DNA of 64,000 nt, taken from assembly GCF_009905375.1 (NCBI RefSeq), contig NW_027419805.1:62001-126000 (forward strand), read 5' to 3'. The notes below the pieces were generated by a model. It searched no databases. It worked only from the letters and a program-made list of their open reading frames with translations, and was not told the DNA's origin. Shown piece by piece: positions 21,895-32,545 of the stretch (position 1 is the stretch's first letter; each line of letters opens with the position of its first letter). Source of the stretch: Apium graveolens. Taxonomy: Eukaryota > Streptophyta > Magnoliopsida > Apiales > Apiaceae. The position numbers were made by a program, and so were the translations under genes.

Positions 21895-22914
21895 TGTTGT
21901 GCATATGTTGTGTACTTGATGATTTCACAATCAAAACACCTAAGTAGATTTTACTTAGTGAAACAATGTAGCACTCGACGGATAAAAATTTTAGTCCCGA
22001 CGGATAAATCTTTACAGTCCCGACGGATAATGATTTATTATCCATCGAGTGAGTAGCTTAGGTAATAATGAGTCTGTAGCACATTTCTGCATACACCTTT
22101 ATATAGAGTCTGTAGTAGCATATAAGTCATGCGCACTTTAACTAGATATGCAGAATAGGTTGATTAATTGTACATAAATGATGTCTTGTAATTCTGCATA
22201 AGTGAAATGAAGTCAAGTGTCTGATTGCTACCCAACGGATAAACTACAAAGCCATCGACGGATGATCAAATGGCTATCAACGGATATTTTTATATAGCAG
22301 TCGACGGATGATCAATGAAGCCATCAACGGATGATCATAAAGTCGACGGATGATCATGTACTCAACGGATAAAGAATTCAAACATCAGTTGACAGTGACA
22401 ACTGGTCATATGCGTCGGGATGTATGCAAATGGAATGAGGAAGCCTATTAACTGGGTAATAGAGAACAAAGTAACAAAGCATTAGCCCGATAGTTTTTAT
22501 AATGATTCTATCTTTTGACTTTGTAATCTTGGTATTATATAAACCAAGAAGTAGCAAATAGAAACTAAGATCTGAGATACAAAAAGTAAGAAACATTTGT
22601 AAGCAGAATTATTAGCATTTCTCTGTATTCTCAGTAGTTCAAATTTGTAAGCAGCTGTGAGCATTCTTGCACACAGAGTTCTCTCGATATAATATATATC
22701 TCTGGTGGAATTGTTTAAATCCACCAGAAAGTTTTTAAAGACTCTTGTTTTTAATTACTTATGTTTTGATTCAATTAAGTTTCTATTCCGCATTGTGCTA
22801 ATCAAAACACTTATATTTGTATTCGAGTTTGTACATTTTTATTTTAAGAAAAAGGTTCAAGAATTCCATTCAACCCCCTTCTGTAATTCTTGCTATATTG
22901 TTAAGGGACTAACA
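21895..22914 (+). repeat. 3' LTR of C
   Basis: 1020 bp, TGTTGTGC to CTAACA. Same motif cluster (21974-22374), TATA box (22536-22543) and hairpin as the 5' copy. Confidence 0.95.
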
Positions 22915-22919
22915 GTTCT
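22915..22919. repeat. Target-site duplication of C, right
   Basis: GTTCT, identical to 9896-9900. It lies in B's pol and restores the ...GEL-SYFLG reading when one copy is removed. Confidence 0.9.
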
Positions 22920-25440
22920 CCCATCGTACTCATTTGATATCTTGACTGCATTAGCTTTGCAAACCTTTCACAGAGTTTGGCATTTGTAGAACCAAATATG
23001 ATATCATCAACATATATCTGTACCAAAAGTAAGCCCTGTCCATGGTTGAGGTAGAACAGTGTTTTATCAATTGTACCTCTGTGAAATCCACTTTCCAGAA
23101 CGAATTGAGCTAAAGTCGCATCCCATGCTCTTGGAGCTTGTTTAAGGCCATAAAGTGTTTTGTCAAGCCTGTAGACATGATTTGGAAATTTTGAATCTAT
23201 AAAGCCTGGAGGTTGTTCAACATACACCTCTTCTTCCAATTCTCCATTGAGAAAAGCACTTTTTACATCCATTTGAAAGACTTTAAACTTTTTGTGAGCA
23301 GTATAAGCCAAAAAGATTCTTATGGCTTCCAGTCTAGCAACTGGTGCAAATGTTTCATCATAATCAATATCCTCCTGTTGAGAGTAACCCTTAGTAACAG
23401 CCTAGCTTTGTTCCTTGTAATTATGCCATCACTGTCAGTTTTGTTTCTGAACACCCATTTTGTGCCAACAACTGATCTGTTCTTTGGTCTTGGCACTAGG
23501 GTCCAGACTTTGTTTCTTTCAAATTCATTTAACTCTTCATGCATTTATTGCACCCAATCAGCATCTTGAAGAGCTTCTTCCACTTTCTTTGGTTCAGTCT
23601 AAGATAGAAAAGAATGATAGAGACATTCATTTGATGTTGCAGTTCTAGTTCTGACACCTACTTCAGGATCTCTAATAATTAAGTCAGGTGTATGTGATTT
23701 GGTCAACTTCCTTGCAGATGAAAGTTGATTTTTAGAACTAGATCATCCCTCATGATCCATGTTATCTCCATCAGCAGTTTTTGATGCTCCCCCTGTAGTT
23801 ATGCTCTCTGAGACTTCAGAATTTGAGTCGGATCCTTCAGGCCTTGAAGTATCAGAGTTTCCAGAATTATCAGAATTTGGCTCATCAGAACTTGATGAAT
23901 CAGAACTTGAAGTGCCAGAGACAGATTCTGATGCTTCTTCAGAGTCTTGAGTTGTGGTAGGATCTTCAGCTTGCTCCCCCTGGACAGGTGCATTTTCCTT
24001 TGGAGTTGTTACCACAGTTTCAATGACATCAGAACTTAACCCGTCAGAACTTACAGGATCAGAGTTTAAGTCATCAGAATTTACATAATCATAATTTAAG
24101 TCTTCATTTTCAAATCTCAGCTGATCGTGATCATTAAAATCTTCAAGTCCAGTAATCTTCTTATCATCAAAAGATACATTGATAGATTCCATGACAACCC
24201 TTGTTCTTAAATCGCAGACTCTGAAGGCTTTTGTGGAAAGTGGATATCCAACAAAAATTCCTTCATCAGCTTTTAGAACAAATTTTGACAGCTGTTCAGG
24301 ATGAGTCTTAAGAACAAAACACTTACATCCAAATACATGAAAGTATTTCAGATTTGGCTTCTTTTTCTTCACCATCTCATATGGTATTTTTCCATGCTTA
24401 TTTATGAGTGTAGCATTCTATGTAAAACAAGCAGTTTGCACAGCTTCAGCCCAAAAGTAGGTTGGTAGTTTTGCTTCATCAAGCATAGTTCGTGCAACTT
24501 CAACGAGAGTCCTGTTCTTTCTTTCTACAACTCCATTTTCCTGTGGAGTTCCAAGTGCAGAAAATTCCTGTTTAATTCCTTGCTCTTTGTAGAACTCTTC
24601 CATGATTGAATTCTTGAACTCGGTGCCATTATCACTTCTTATAATTTTAACAAAATCTTTGACCAACTTATCCAGCTGTCTGACATGATCAGTTAGAGTA
24701 GATGCAGTTTCATTTTTCTTGTGCAAGAAATACACCCAAGTGTATATTGTGAACTCATCCACTATAACCATAGCATATTTCTTCTTTGCAATAGACATGA
24801 CATTGATTGTACCAAATAGATCAACATGAAGTAGGTGATAAGGCTCAAGAATTGAGGATTCAGTTTTGCTCTTGAAAGAAGATTTTCTTTATTTTGCCTT
24901 TTGACATGTATCACAAAGGCCGTCAGGAGCAAATACTGATTTTGGCAATCCTCTCACACGATCTTTCTTTACAAGCTCATTTATGTTGTTGAAATTTAAA
25001 TGAGAGAGTCTTTTATGCCAATTCCAGCTTTCTTCAATTGATGCTCTACTCAACAGACAGATTGCAGAACCATCAGAACTTGTTGAAAGTATGGCTTCAT
25101 AAATGTTACCATGCCTATAACCTTTTAGAATCACTTTGCCTATAGAAGTGCTTACAACTTCACAGTGTTCTTCAAAGAAATACACATGATAACCTCTGTC
25201 ACAGATTTGACTCACACTCAGTAGATTGTGTTTAAGTCCTGAGACAAGATATACTGTTTCAATGATGACATTCCCAAGATTGATATTGCCATATCCCAAA
25301 GTTTTTCCCATGTTTTCATCTCCATAAGAAACTCCTGGGCCAGATTTCCCCACAAAGTCTGATAGCAGGGCTTTATTTCAAGTCATATGTCCTGAACATC
25401 CACTTTCCAGCACTAGGATATCTTTCATGTTGCCCTGTAA
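22915..25440 (-). pseudogene. pol: B pol: protease, integrase and first part of RT
   Basis: In the minus direction: the protease site reads LESGCSGHMT, so the usual catalytic Asp of DSG is Glu, followed by a TGA (about 25378). Pre-integrase zinc domain at 24889-25353 (WHKRLSHLNF, CDTCQKAK). Integrase core 24418-24860 keeps HVDLFG, RSDNGTEF and VVERKNRTL. An acidic linker (23743-24200) is built from the B motif read as SSDG/NSDD-like peptides. RT (22915-23544) has [37 protein letters not shown] and [10 protein letters not shown]. Breaks: stop near 24888, stop near 24418, shift near 23395. RT continues at 9900-9061 beyond copia C. Confidence 0.85.
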
Positions 25441-27801
25441 TCACAAAGACCACTAATGGTTAGTTTTAAGGACCCGGACTTGCTTGGATTCCTTGGCCTT
25501 TTTAAGTTTGTTAGCATTTACAGCGGATTTAATATCAGAGTTTATGCTAACATGTTGTTTATCAAAACTTATATCAGACTTTGCATCAGACTTTACACTA
25601 GAAGAAATTAAAGTAACTTTCTTCAAAGATGGTTTTATTTGATAATAATCATAGTAAAAACTATGCTATTCCTTACAAGTATAAATGGAATGCCATAAAC
25701 TACCACAATGAAAACATGGATTTTGTGGTTTAAACCTAACAGACTGACTCTTAATTCCTGACTTAGGAGGTAAAGAGTTTATATTCTTATTCTTCCTGCA
25801 AAAAGAAGCAAGATGGTTAGAGTTTCCACAATTATAACATTTCTTTCTAGGAGCATTAGGAACATACATATAATTATTGCTTTTGTTCACACCTTCCTTT
25901 CCATTCCTATTTTTCCAAGCTACCTTTACCTTGTTGACATTCCTAATTTCTTTCAGCTTATGCTTAAGCTGCTTCTTTGTCATTAAGCCTATGTTAACTT
26001 CAACTGGTTTTTCTTATTCTAATTTATCAGAAGTTGACTTTTCCTTAACTTCTGCTACAGACTCTTTCATCTTTTCAGAATCAGACTTTACAGTTTTAGC
26101 TACAAACTTAACAGGATTCACCTTTGGCTTAGCAGTCTGTTTAACAACAACTGGCTCAATTTGTTGAGTTCCTTTTTCAGTTTTATTATCTCTATAACCT
26201 AAGCCCTCTTTCCAGTTTCCACTACTTAACAAATTCTGAGTTGTTCTTCCAGAGTTAGTCCAAGTCCTAATAATCTCTCTTTCCTTTTCTAACTCAGTTT
26301 TTAGAGATTCATTCAATTTTTGCACTTCATCTCTAACATAAAAAGCATCATCTCTTTCTTTCTGAGTTTGATGGAACATAACTAACTCTTTTTCTAAATA
26401 GTCATTCCTTTTCTTATAAGCAAGATTTTCAGAAGTTAATATTTCACATGTTAAAGTTTGATCTCTGTAACTAATAAACATGGTTTTAAGATATAATCTT
26501 AACTCAGTAATATTATCAGTATGAAAAGCATAAGTTGTTTGAGGTACCTTCAATTCAGCAGTTTCAGGGCTGCCATCCGCATTTGCCATTAAGGCATAAT
26601 CCACCTCATCTTCAGAATCTGAAGAGTCTGTCCAGATTTTCTTCTTTGTGATAAGTGTCTTGCCTTTGTCACTCTTTCCTTTCTTGCAGTCAGGAGATAT
26701 GTGGCCTCTTTCACCACAATTGTAGTATTTGACATTTGAGTTGTCTCCTCTGTCAGACTTTGCACTTTTGCCTTCAGACTTTCTGAACCCTTTCTTATCA
26801 GCACTTACACCTTTCCTAGAAAACTTCTTTCCCTTTCTGAATTTCCTGTAGGCTATCTTTGTGATACCCTTCACCATAAGAGCACACAATTTCATCATCT
26901 CTGCATCATCATCCATTTCAGGTAAGCTTTCAGTTTCTGAATCATCATCATCATAATATGATGACTCTGAATCAGACTTTATGATGAGAGCCTTTTCTTT
27001 GCCCTTCTTTGAGACAGCAACTTTAGGAAATTCCTCTTCGGCCTTAAGAGCAACTATCCTTGACTTTCTCCCATGTCTCTTGCTCCTTTGATCCATCTCA
27101 AGTTCATAAGTCTTGAGTATACCATAAATTTCATCAAGAGTAATTTCATCAAGAGCATAGTTATCTCTTATGGTAGTAGACTCCAAATCCCAATTTTTAG
27201 GAAGAGCTAAAAGGAATTTCATATTTGAATCTTCAAGATCATATTCCTTGTCCACCAGTGACTGATCATTCAAGAGTTTGACAAACCTGTCATATAATTC
27301 AGTTAATGACTCACCAGCTTTTGAGTCAAAGTGCTCATACTCTTGAGTGAGTATAGTCCTCCTGTTCTTTTTGATTGCATCAATTCCCTGGCATCTTGTC
27401 TCCAAAGCATCCCATATCTCCTTTGCAGTCTTGTAATTAATTACCCTGTTTGACATGACATTATCAATGGCACTATGCAGCAAATGCCTTACCCTTGCAT
27501 CCTTGGCAATAGATGAGATGTCTTCAGCTGTGTAATCACCTTTCTCCTTTGGTATGGACTTTGCTGGTTGATCTGCAACTGCAACAGAGAGTGTGGTAGG
27601 CTTATATGGTCCTTCATTAATCCTATCAAGGTATTATGGATCTGTAGCTTCCAGAAACATAGCCATCTTCACTTTCCATATGGGATACTCAGAAGGTCTC
27701 AGTATGGGAACCCTAATAGTCTCATATCGACTGTGGATTTGAGTGTTTTTAGTTTCTTCAATTTTGGTGGGCTTGGTTGGAGTTTGTGCTTCTTCAGACA
27801 T
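25441..27801 (-). pseudogene. gag: B gag
   Basis: ATG at 27801-27799 (MSEEAQTPTKPTK) just downstream of the primer site. Capsid domain: YPIWKVKMAMFLEATD, then TAA at 27636-27634, then TAKEIWDALETRC, TILTQEYEHFD and ILKTYELEMDQ. The first knuckle, YYNCGERGHISPDC (about 26690-26735), has Tyr in place of its first Cys. A coiled coil follows (26230-26450). Two further knuckles, CYNCGNSNHLASFC and CFHCGSLWHSIYTC (25680-25850), are complete. Stops at 26014 and 25666 interrupt it. The frame is the same as pol, unlike C and D. Confidence 0.85.
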
Positions 27802-27840
27802 GATTGTTTGGATCTTTACTGTATGTGTGTTAACAGATAA

Positions 27841-27854
27841 GCTCTGATACCAAT
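27841..27854 (-). other. Primer-binding site of B
   Basis: The complement reads ATTGGTATCAGAGC, matching initiator-Met tRNA, next to the LTR. Confidence 0.9.
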
Positions 27855-28419
27855 TGTTAGGTAACACAACACTGTAGAAGGGGTTGAATACAATGTTATT
27901 ACAATCAAATCGATCTTGAACACAAGTAACAGTAAACAGATATATTCAATATAATAAACTCTGTTACAATGGAAATGTTCGCTCTCAGTGATGAACAAAT
28001 ATCACTAAGAGCTGTTAGGTTACAATGAATAATATATCTCGATAATGATAACACATATAGTGTAAACCTATGTCTGTGTTTATTTACAAGACAGTTACAA
28101 GATAACTTCTAATTGATATGGAATATAATTCTGTCTCCTAAAATATTTCAATCAGATATCTTATACAAGTCTTCCAGTCCTCTAATTCTTTCCTTGAATA
28201 TCTTCTTTTGTTTTAGTCTCAATCTTCTACTGTTAATCAACTTCCTTCCTTAACTGTAAGTCCTCCCGTACTTAAGTTCTGACATGAGCTTAAGTCCTGA
28301 TATTATGTTCCGACTTCCAGTAAGTACTGATTCCAGTCAGTCCTGATATTTCCTGTTTGTTAAGATCTGAAAACTAAACATGAAACATATTAGACATGAC
28401 ATCTCAAATATATCTAATA
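27855..28419 (-). repeat. 5' LTR of B
   Basis: 565 bp, TGTTAGGTAACAC to ATATCTAATA. The terminal CTAACA of the other copy is CTAATA here. Confidence 0.9.
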
Positions 28420-28424
28420 ATTTA
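28420..28424. repeat. Target-site duplication of B, right
   Basis: ATTTA, the one-mismatch partner of AGTTA at 3654-3658. Confidence 0.65.
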
Positions 28425-28609
28425 AATTAGTTGGGATTTGGTACGTTGTAATAAAAGTTAAGGTCGTGGCTTGTTTTCATACTTTAACCTGTTGCGATCC
28501 ATGGTTGTGTAATGTAGGGTCTTTGCAAATAATATTTCTTATACAGGTTTATATATTGTGTATGTGTTGTGAACCCCAAACTTCTGAGCCGGGTTTGGAG
28601 GGCGCCACA
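28425..28609 (+). repeat. 3' LTR of A, last part
   Basis: From AATTAGTTGGGATTTGG to GGCGCCACA; matches the last 190 bases of G's LTR, including ACTTTAACCTGTTGCG and CCCCAAACTTCTGA. Confidence 0.85.
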
Positions 28610-29083
28610 GGACAGCTTCTTGTGCCATAGCCAACTTTTATCTTGACTTGCTTTACTAAGAAGACAAGTTACTGAGTCTGCATTTGATGAGTTGAAATCA
28701 GCTAGGTACACATTCCTTTTTCTCACTCCAGTGAGAACCACTTTGTTGCTCTTTTTATTGGTCACAACACAGGCTTCTGAATTGAAAGTAACTGAATTGC
28801 CCTTATCACAAAGCTGGCTGATACTCAACAAATTATGCTTGAGTCCATCCACTAAGGCAACCTCTTCAATGATGACATTATCCTTTGAAATCAAGCTATA
28901 TCCCACAGTATAACCCTTGTTGTCATCTCCAAAAGTAATACTTGGGACAGCTCTTTCCTTGAATTCAGTGATCAGGGTAGAATCTCTAGTCATATGCCTT
29001 GAGCAACCACTGTCTAGATACCAAAGATTCTTTTTATTTCCCTGCACACATCCAAACCAAATCAAGTTGATTTTGGTACCCAA
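28610..29083 (-). pseudogene. pol: D pol start: protease and pre-integrase domain
   Basis: The frame is open from 29083: it overlaps gag's end, runs through NLIWFGCVQGN, then the protease site WYLDSGCSRHMTRD and WLWHKKLS, where element A interrupts it. The overlap with gag in a -1 frame matches C, but here the overlap is still open. Confidence 0.8.
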
Positions 29084-31458
29084 GTTTCCTTGGGTCCTGG
29101 CTTGTTAGCCTTTTTCTTTGTTTTCTTAGGTTTGACCTCATTTGACTTGGGAATCTCAGATTCATCCTTAGTTATTTGAGTTGGACCTTTGAAACCAGTC
29201 ATTGAAACAGAATTATCATGCACATTTTGGTTTACATGAAAAGGCAGGCTATTTACAAACATGTTATTCCAGTCAGGCATGCTAAATGGCATTTGTGGCA
29301 TACTAAATGCAGCATAATAAGGATTAGGTACAAATGGCATATTAGCAAATTGTGCATTCATATTCTGAGCAGGCATAGCATTCATAGGCATTGCAGACAT
29401 GGCAGTCATGTTGCAAAAAGAAGAAGGTGCAGTCATGGGAGTAGGAATAGCAATCTTACAATTACCAGATAAGTGATTAACACTGCCACACTTAACACAG
29501 ATTTTTCTTGGTACATATTTATCAGGTGTGTAGTTGTTATGTTTGTTAATCCCTACCTTCCCATTTCTATTGTTTTTCCTTTTAGCTTCTGTTTTAACCT
29601 CAATCTTTTCCAGCCTGTTAGTCACTTGCTTGATATACATATGAATAACATTAATTTTCTTTTCTTTTCTAACTTAACTAGATTCTACTGGAACAATTTT
29701 TTTAGAAAATGATCCATATTTCTCATTCAATTTAACTAACTTAGCTTTGCTAACTGGTTTACTCACAGCCGACAGATGTGACTCCTTGTATCTCGACGGA
29801 TAGTCATTTTGATTATCCGATAGATGATTTTCATCATTCGTCGAGTCCACATCTGTAAAGAGTCCTTCAACCAGATTGGAATCAAGCTTCTATTTGCTCT
29901 TTTTCCAGGCTGCATCATAAAAGGATTCTATACCTTGAACTTTAGTAATTTGAGCATGAACATCTCTAGATGATTTCCATGCTTAATTACTTCATGTTCT
30001 CGTTCAAATTACTTTCTAAAAATCTCCTCTTTGTTTAAGAATTCAGTTAGTTCATCCTTAGCAACCATGCATTCTAGTTTCAATTTTTCAAACTCAATAA
30101 ATTGAGACTCTAGCACATTATTCCTCTCACTTAAAAATAAATTGTTTTCTTTAATTTTAGCATTTTCCTTGGTGAGGGACTTAAGTGTAACACGCAAGTG
30201 ATATAATTCAGTAGACATGTCATTTATTGCATCATTACACTTAGCTTTAGTTAAATGTGCTAGGTTAGTGGTGATTACTTGATTGCTTGATGAACTGGTC
30301 TCTATTTCATCTGATTTGGCCATTAGGGCAAGATTGACATAGCTTATTTCTTCATCCTCATCCAATCCATCTGCAGCCCAGTCATTTTCCTGTGTGATGA
30401 AAGCCCTTTCCTTTTACTTGAGCAACTCAAAGTATTTTTGCTTATAATCAACAGGCTCCAACTTCTTTTTGCTAGAGTCAGACTTTCTACATTCACAGGC
30501 AAAATGACCTACCAAGCCACATTTGAAACACTTGAATTTTGACTTATCAACCATGTTTTTTTTGGCTTGGCTGCTCCAAAATTCTTCTTGAATTTGAGCT
30601 TGGCAAACCTCCTGGATAAGAATGCTAGATGCTCATCAATATCTTCCATATCATCTTGGCTCAACTGATCTTCACTTTCAGCTACCAGCACTTTACCCTT
30701 GCTTTCACAGACCTTTGATGTAGATTCAAGAGCTTCCACATTCACTTCTTTCTCCTTCTCCAGTTCAGCAACTAGTGTAATGGATCCTCCCTTCTTTCTT
30801 CATTTCTCCATCCTTTCATCTTGCTCTATTTCAAGCTCATAGGTTTTCAGGATGCCATACAGTCTCTCCAAGGTGAACTCGTTGTAACCTTGTGAATTTC
30901 TCAATGAGACTGTCATTGGCTTCCACTCCTTTGGGAGAGCTCTAAGGGACTTGAGGTTAGAGTCTTTTGTCTGATAGACTCTTCCATGCAGTTTTAGAGC
31001 ATTCAGTAGTTTCTGAAACCTACTAAAATTTTCAGTAAGTGACTCACTTTTTTCACAGTGAAAGTGCTCATATTGCTGAATTGAGAATTGCATCTTATTC
31101 TCCCTTACTTGCTCAGTACCATCACAAATGATCTGTATTGTGTCCCAAACCTCTTTGGTTGTTTTACAGTTAATGAAGTTATCAAACATATCACCATCAA
31201 GACCATTAAACAGTTGTTCATGGCCTTCTTATCTTTCCTGACTTGTTCAATGTCTGGATCAGACCATTCATGCCTAGGTTTTGGAACTGATGGTTCATTC
31301 CCTGTACCAGCTCTCATAGGGACATGAGGACCTCTTTCAATGCAATCCACATAAGCTTCATATTGAGAAAGAAGATGTAAGTGCATCTTCACCTTCCAGT
31401 GGTGATAGTTGTCTTTATCCAGAAATGAAATTTTAACTCCAACATCCTTTTTGTTCAT
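29062..31458 (-). pseudogene. gag: D gag
   Basis: ATG at 31458-31456 (MNKKDVGVKISFLDKDNYHHW). Pieces: 31105-31458, 30800-31189, 30509-30745, 30009-30365, 29062-29640, joined through shifts near 31190, 30800 and 30540 and a gap near 29650-30000 with several lesions. The first knuckle CFKCGLVGHFACEC (about 30485-30530) is complete here, while C has lost its first Cys. TAA at 30416-30414 matches C's gag stop. Motif copies at 29768-29850 fall in the linker, as in C. It ends in WVPKST and TGA. Confidence 0.8.
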
Positions 31459-31502
31459 CTTATTGATTGTTGTGATATTTACACTCTTTGTACTTCAAGA
31501 GC

Positions 31503-31518
31503 TTGCTCTGATACCAAT
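31503..31518 (-). other. Primer-binding site of D
   Basis: The complement reads ATTGGTATCAGAGCAA, initiator-Met type. Confidence 0.9.
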
Positions 31519-32545
31519 TGTTATTCCCTAACAATACAACAAGAATTACAAGAAGGGGGGTTGAATGTAATTCTGGCTACTTTTTGAGATTTTAAAATTG
31601 TTCTAACTTAATATATATAACAGTGTTTGATTTGCAAAAGTGCGGAATGAAAGAGTAATAGAAATCAAAACACTAAGTAATAAAACACAAGCTTTAAAAC
31701 TTTCTGGTGGATTTGAAAGTATCCACCAGATATATATATAGCAGATTGAGAACACTGTGAAGCTTTGAATAGCTCACAGCTGCTTTACAAGTTAAACAAA
31801 CAAAACTACAGAGAAATTCTTACAGAATACAGCTTGATATGTTTCTCTGAAAAATAAGCTTGCTTAGTTAATTCTTCTTCTTGCTACACTTGGTTTATAT
31901 ATCACCAAGTTTACATGACAGTGAGACAAGATAATAAAACAAAACTATATCTAGTCTAACTCCATGCTACTTCATTACTTTATTCCAGCATCTTTGAATA
32001 TCTTCTTAGTTGCATGAAAATGGTAATGCTTCTTTGTTCTCAAAATCCTGCTTAACAGGCTGCCACATTCCGTTTGCAAACACCCGACGCATGTGACTGT
32101 GTTGTCACTATCAACAGCTATTTTGAATATGATCATCTGTCGGGAGTATATTGAACATCCGTCGGGAATATGTTGATCATCCGTCGGGAGCCTTGTACAT
32201 CATCCGCCGGGAGTCTATCTGTCACTTGACTCTATTTCACTTATACATAATTACAAGACATCTCATATTTACAATTAGCCAACCTATTCTACATATCAAT
32301 CTAGTAGTCAACATGACTTAGAGAATCCTACAGAATCTACTAGACTAAAACAAGTTGTTTGCAGGAATGTGCTACAGACTTATTTGTTACATAAGCTACA
32401 CTCTCGATGGATGTCAAATTGTCATCCGTCAGGACTATAAAGTTCATCCGTTGGGACTATATTAGAACATCTGTCGAGAGCTACAAATTTTACTAAATTA
32501 AATCTACTAAGGTGTTTTGTTTAACTTATCATCAAGTTCACAACA
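31519..32545 (-). repeat. 5' LTR of D
   Basis: TGTTATTCCC at one end and TTCACAACA at the other. It lacks the first 11 bases seen in C's LTR, where TGTTGTG occurs twice. Motif copies at 32085-32215 and 32400-32480, TATA within an inverted repeat near 31888-31908, hairpin 31704-31729. Confidence 0.88.

Larger units (their letters stand above)
9901..22914 (+). mobile_element. Element C: complete Sirevirus-like copia, 13.0 kb
   Basis: The youngest layer of the nest. LTRs of 1019 and 1020 bp (9901-10919, 21895-22914) differ at about 25 sites by eye (about 2.5%), fewer than B's LTRs, as expected. It has a perfect GTTCT duplication, a primer site at 10922-10933 and a polypurine tract at 21881-21894. 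Internal order: gag (10981-13372), protease-integrase (13387-14814), reverse transcriptase-RNase H (about 14937-16732), spacer with a TATA box (16733-17253), aORF (17254-21707). It is large for a copia element because of the 4.5-kb aORF. Same family as D. Not autonomous now: several stops and shifts, and a lost integrase catalytic residue. Confidence 0.95.
3659..28419 (-). mobile_element. Element B: Sirevirus-like copia, complete but host to copia C
   Basis: Both LTRs (3659-4224 and 27855-28419) begin TGTTAG and end CTAACA or CTAATA. By eye they differ at about two dozen sites (4-5%). The primer site is at 27841-27854 and the polypurine tract at 4225-4240. Without copia C (9901-22914) and its duplicated 5 bases the element is about 11.7 kb. 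Order in the minus direction: gag with zinc knuckles, protease, integrase, reverse transcriptase, RNase H, a 1.3-kb spacer, then an extra downstream gene. Gag and pol are in one frame apart from point lesions, as is usual for Sireviruses. It inserted into A's 3' LTR and was later hit by C. Confidence 0.9.
1..28609 (+). mobile_element. Element A: 3' end of a Tekay-type chromovirus, split by copia B
   Basis: This is the 3' end of a Ty3/gypsy element: the degraded pol end (1-430), polypurine tract (455-467) and 3' LTR (468-3658 plus 28425-28609). The LTR is split by copia B (3659-28419). Its halves rejoin when compared with the related LTR of element G, for example the block with GACTGATCAGCAGCC near 3328 and 61120, and the shared end GGCGCCACA at 28601-28609 and 61642-61650. 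Directly after the LTR the sequence resumes inside copia D's pol, so A inserted into D. The 5' LTR, gag and most of pol must lie left of the window. The class is secure; clade assignment rests on the integrase C-terminus and chromodomain remnants. Confidence 0.85.
28610..32545 (-). mobile_element. Element D: 5' half of a copia of C's family
   Basis: 5' LTR (31519-32545), primer site, gag and the start of pol on the minus strand, cut at 28610 where A inserted (between the codons for KKLS and HLNF of the pre-integrase domain). The rest must lie left of the window. Same motif, TATA repeat and hairpin as C but clearly diverged, so an older copy of the same family. Its right end adjoins pol of E, into which it inserted. 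Confidence 0.88.

Noticed and set aside
29218..29472. Plus-strand frames over D gag rich in His and Arg
   Set aside because: They are mirror frames of the Met/Pro-rich gag tail.
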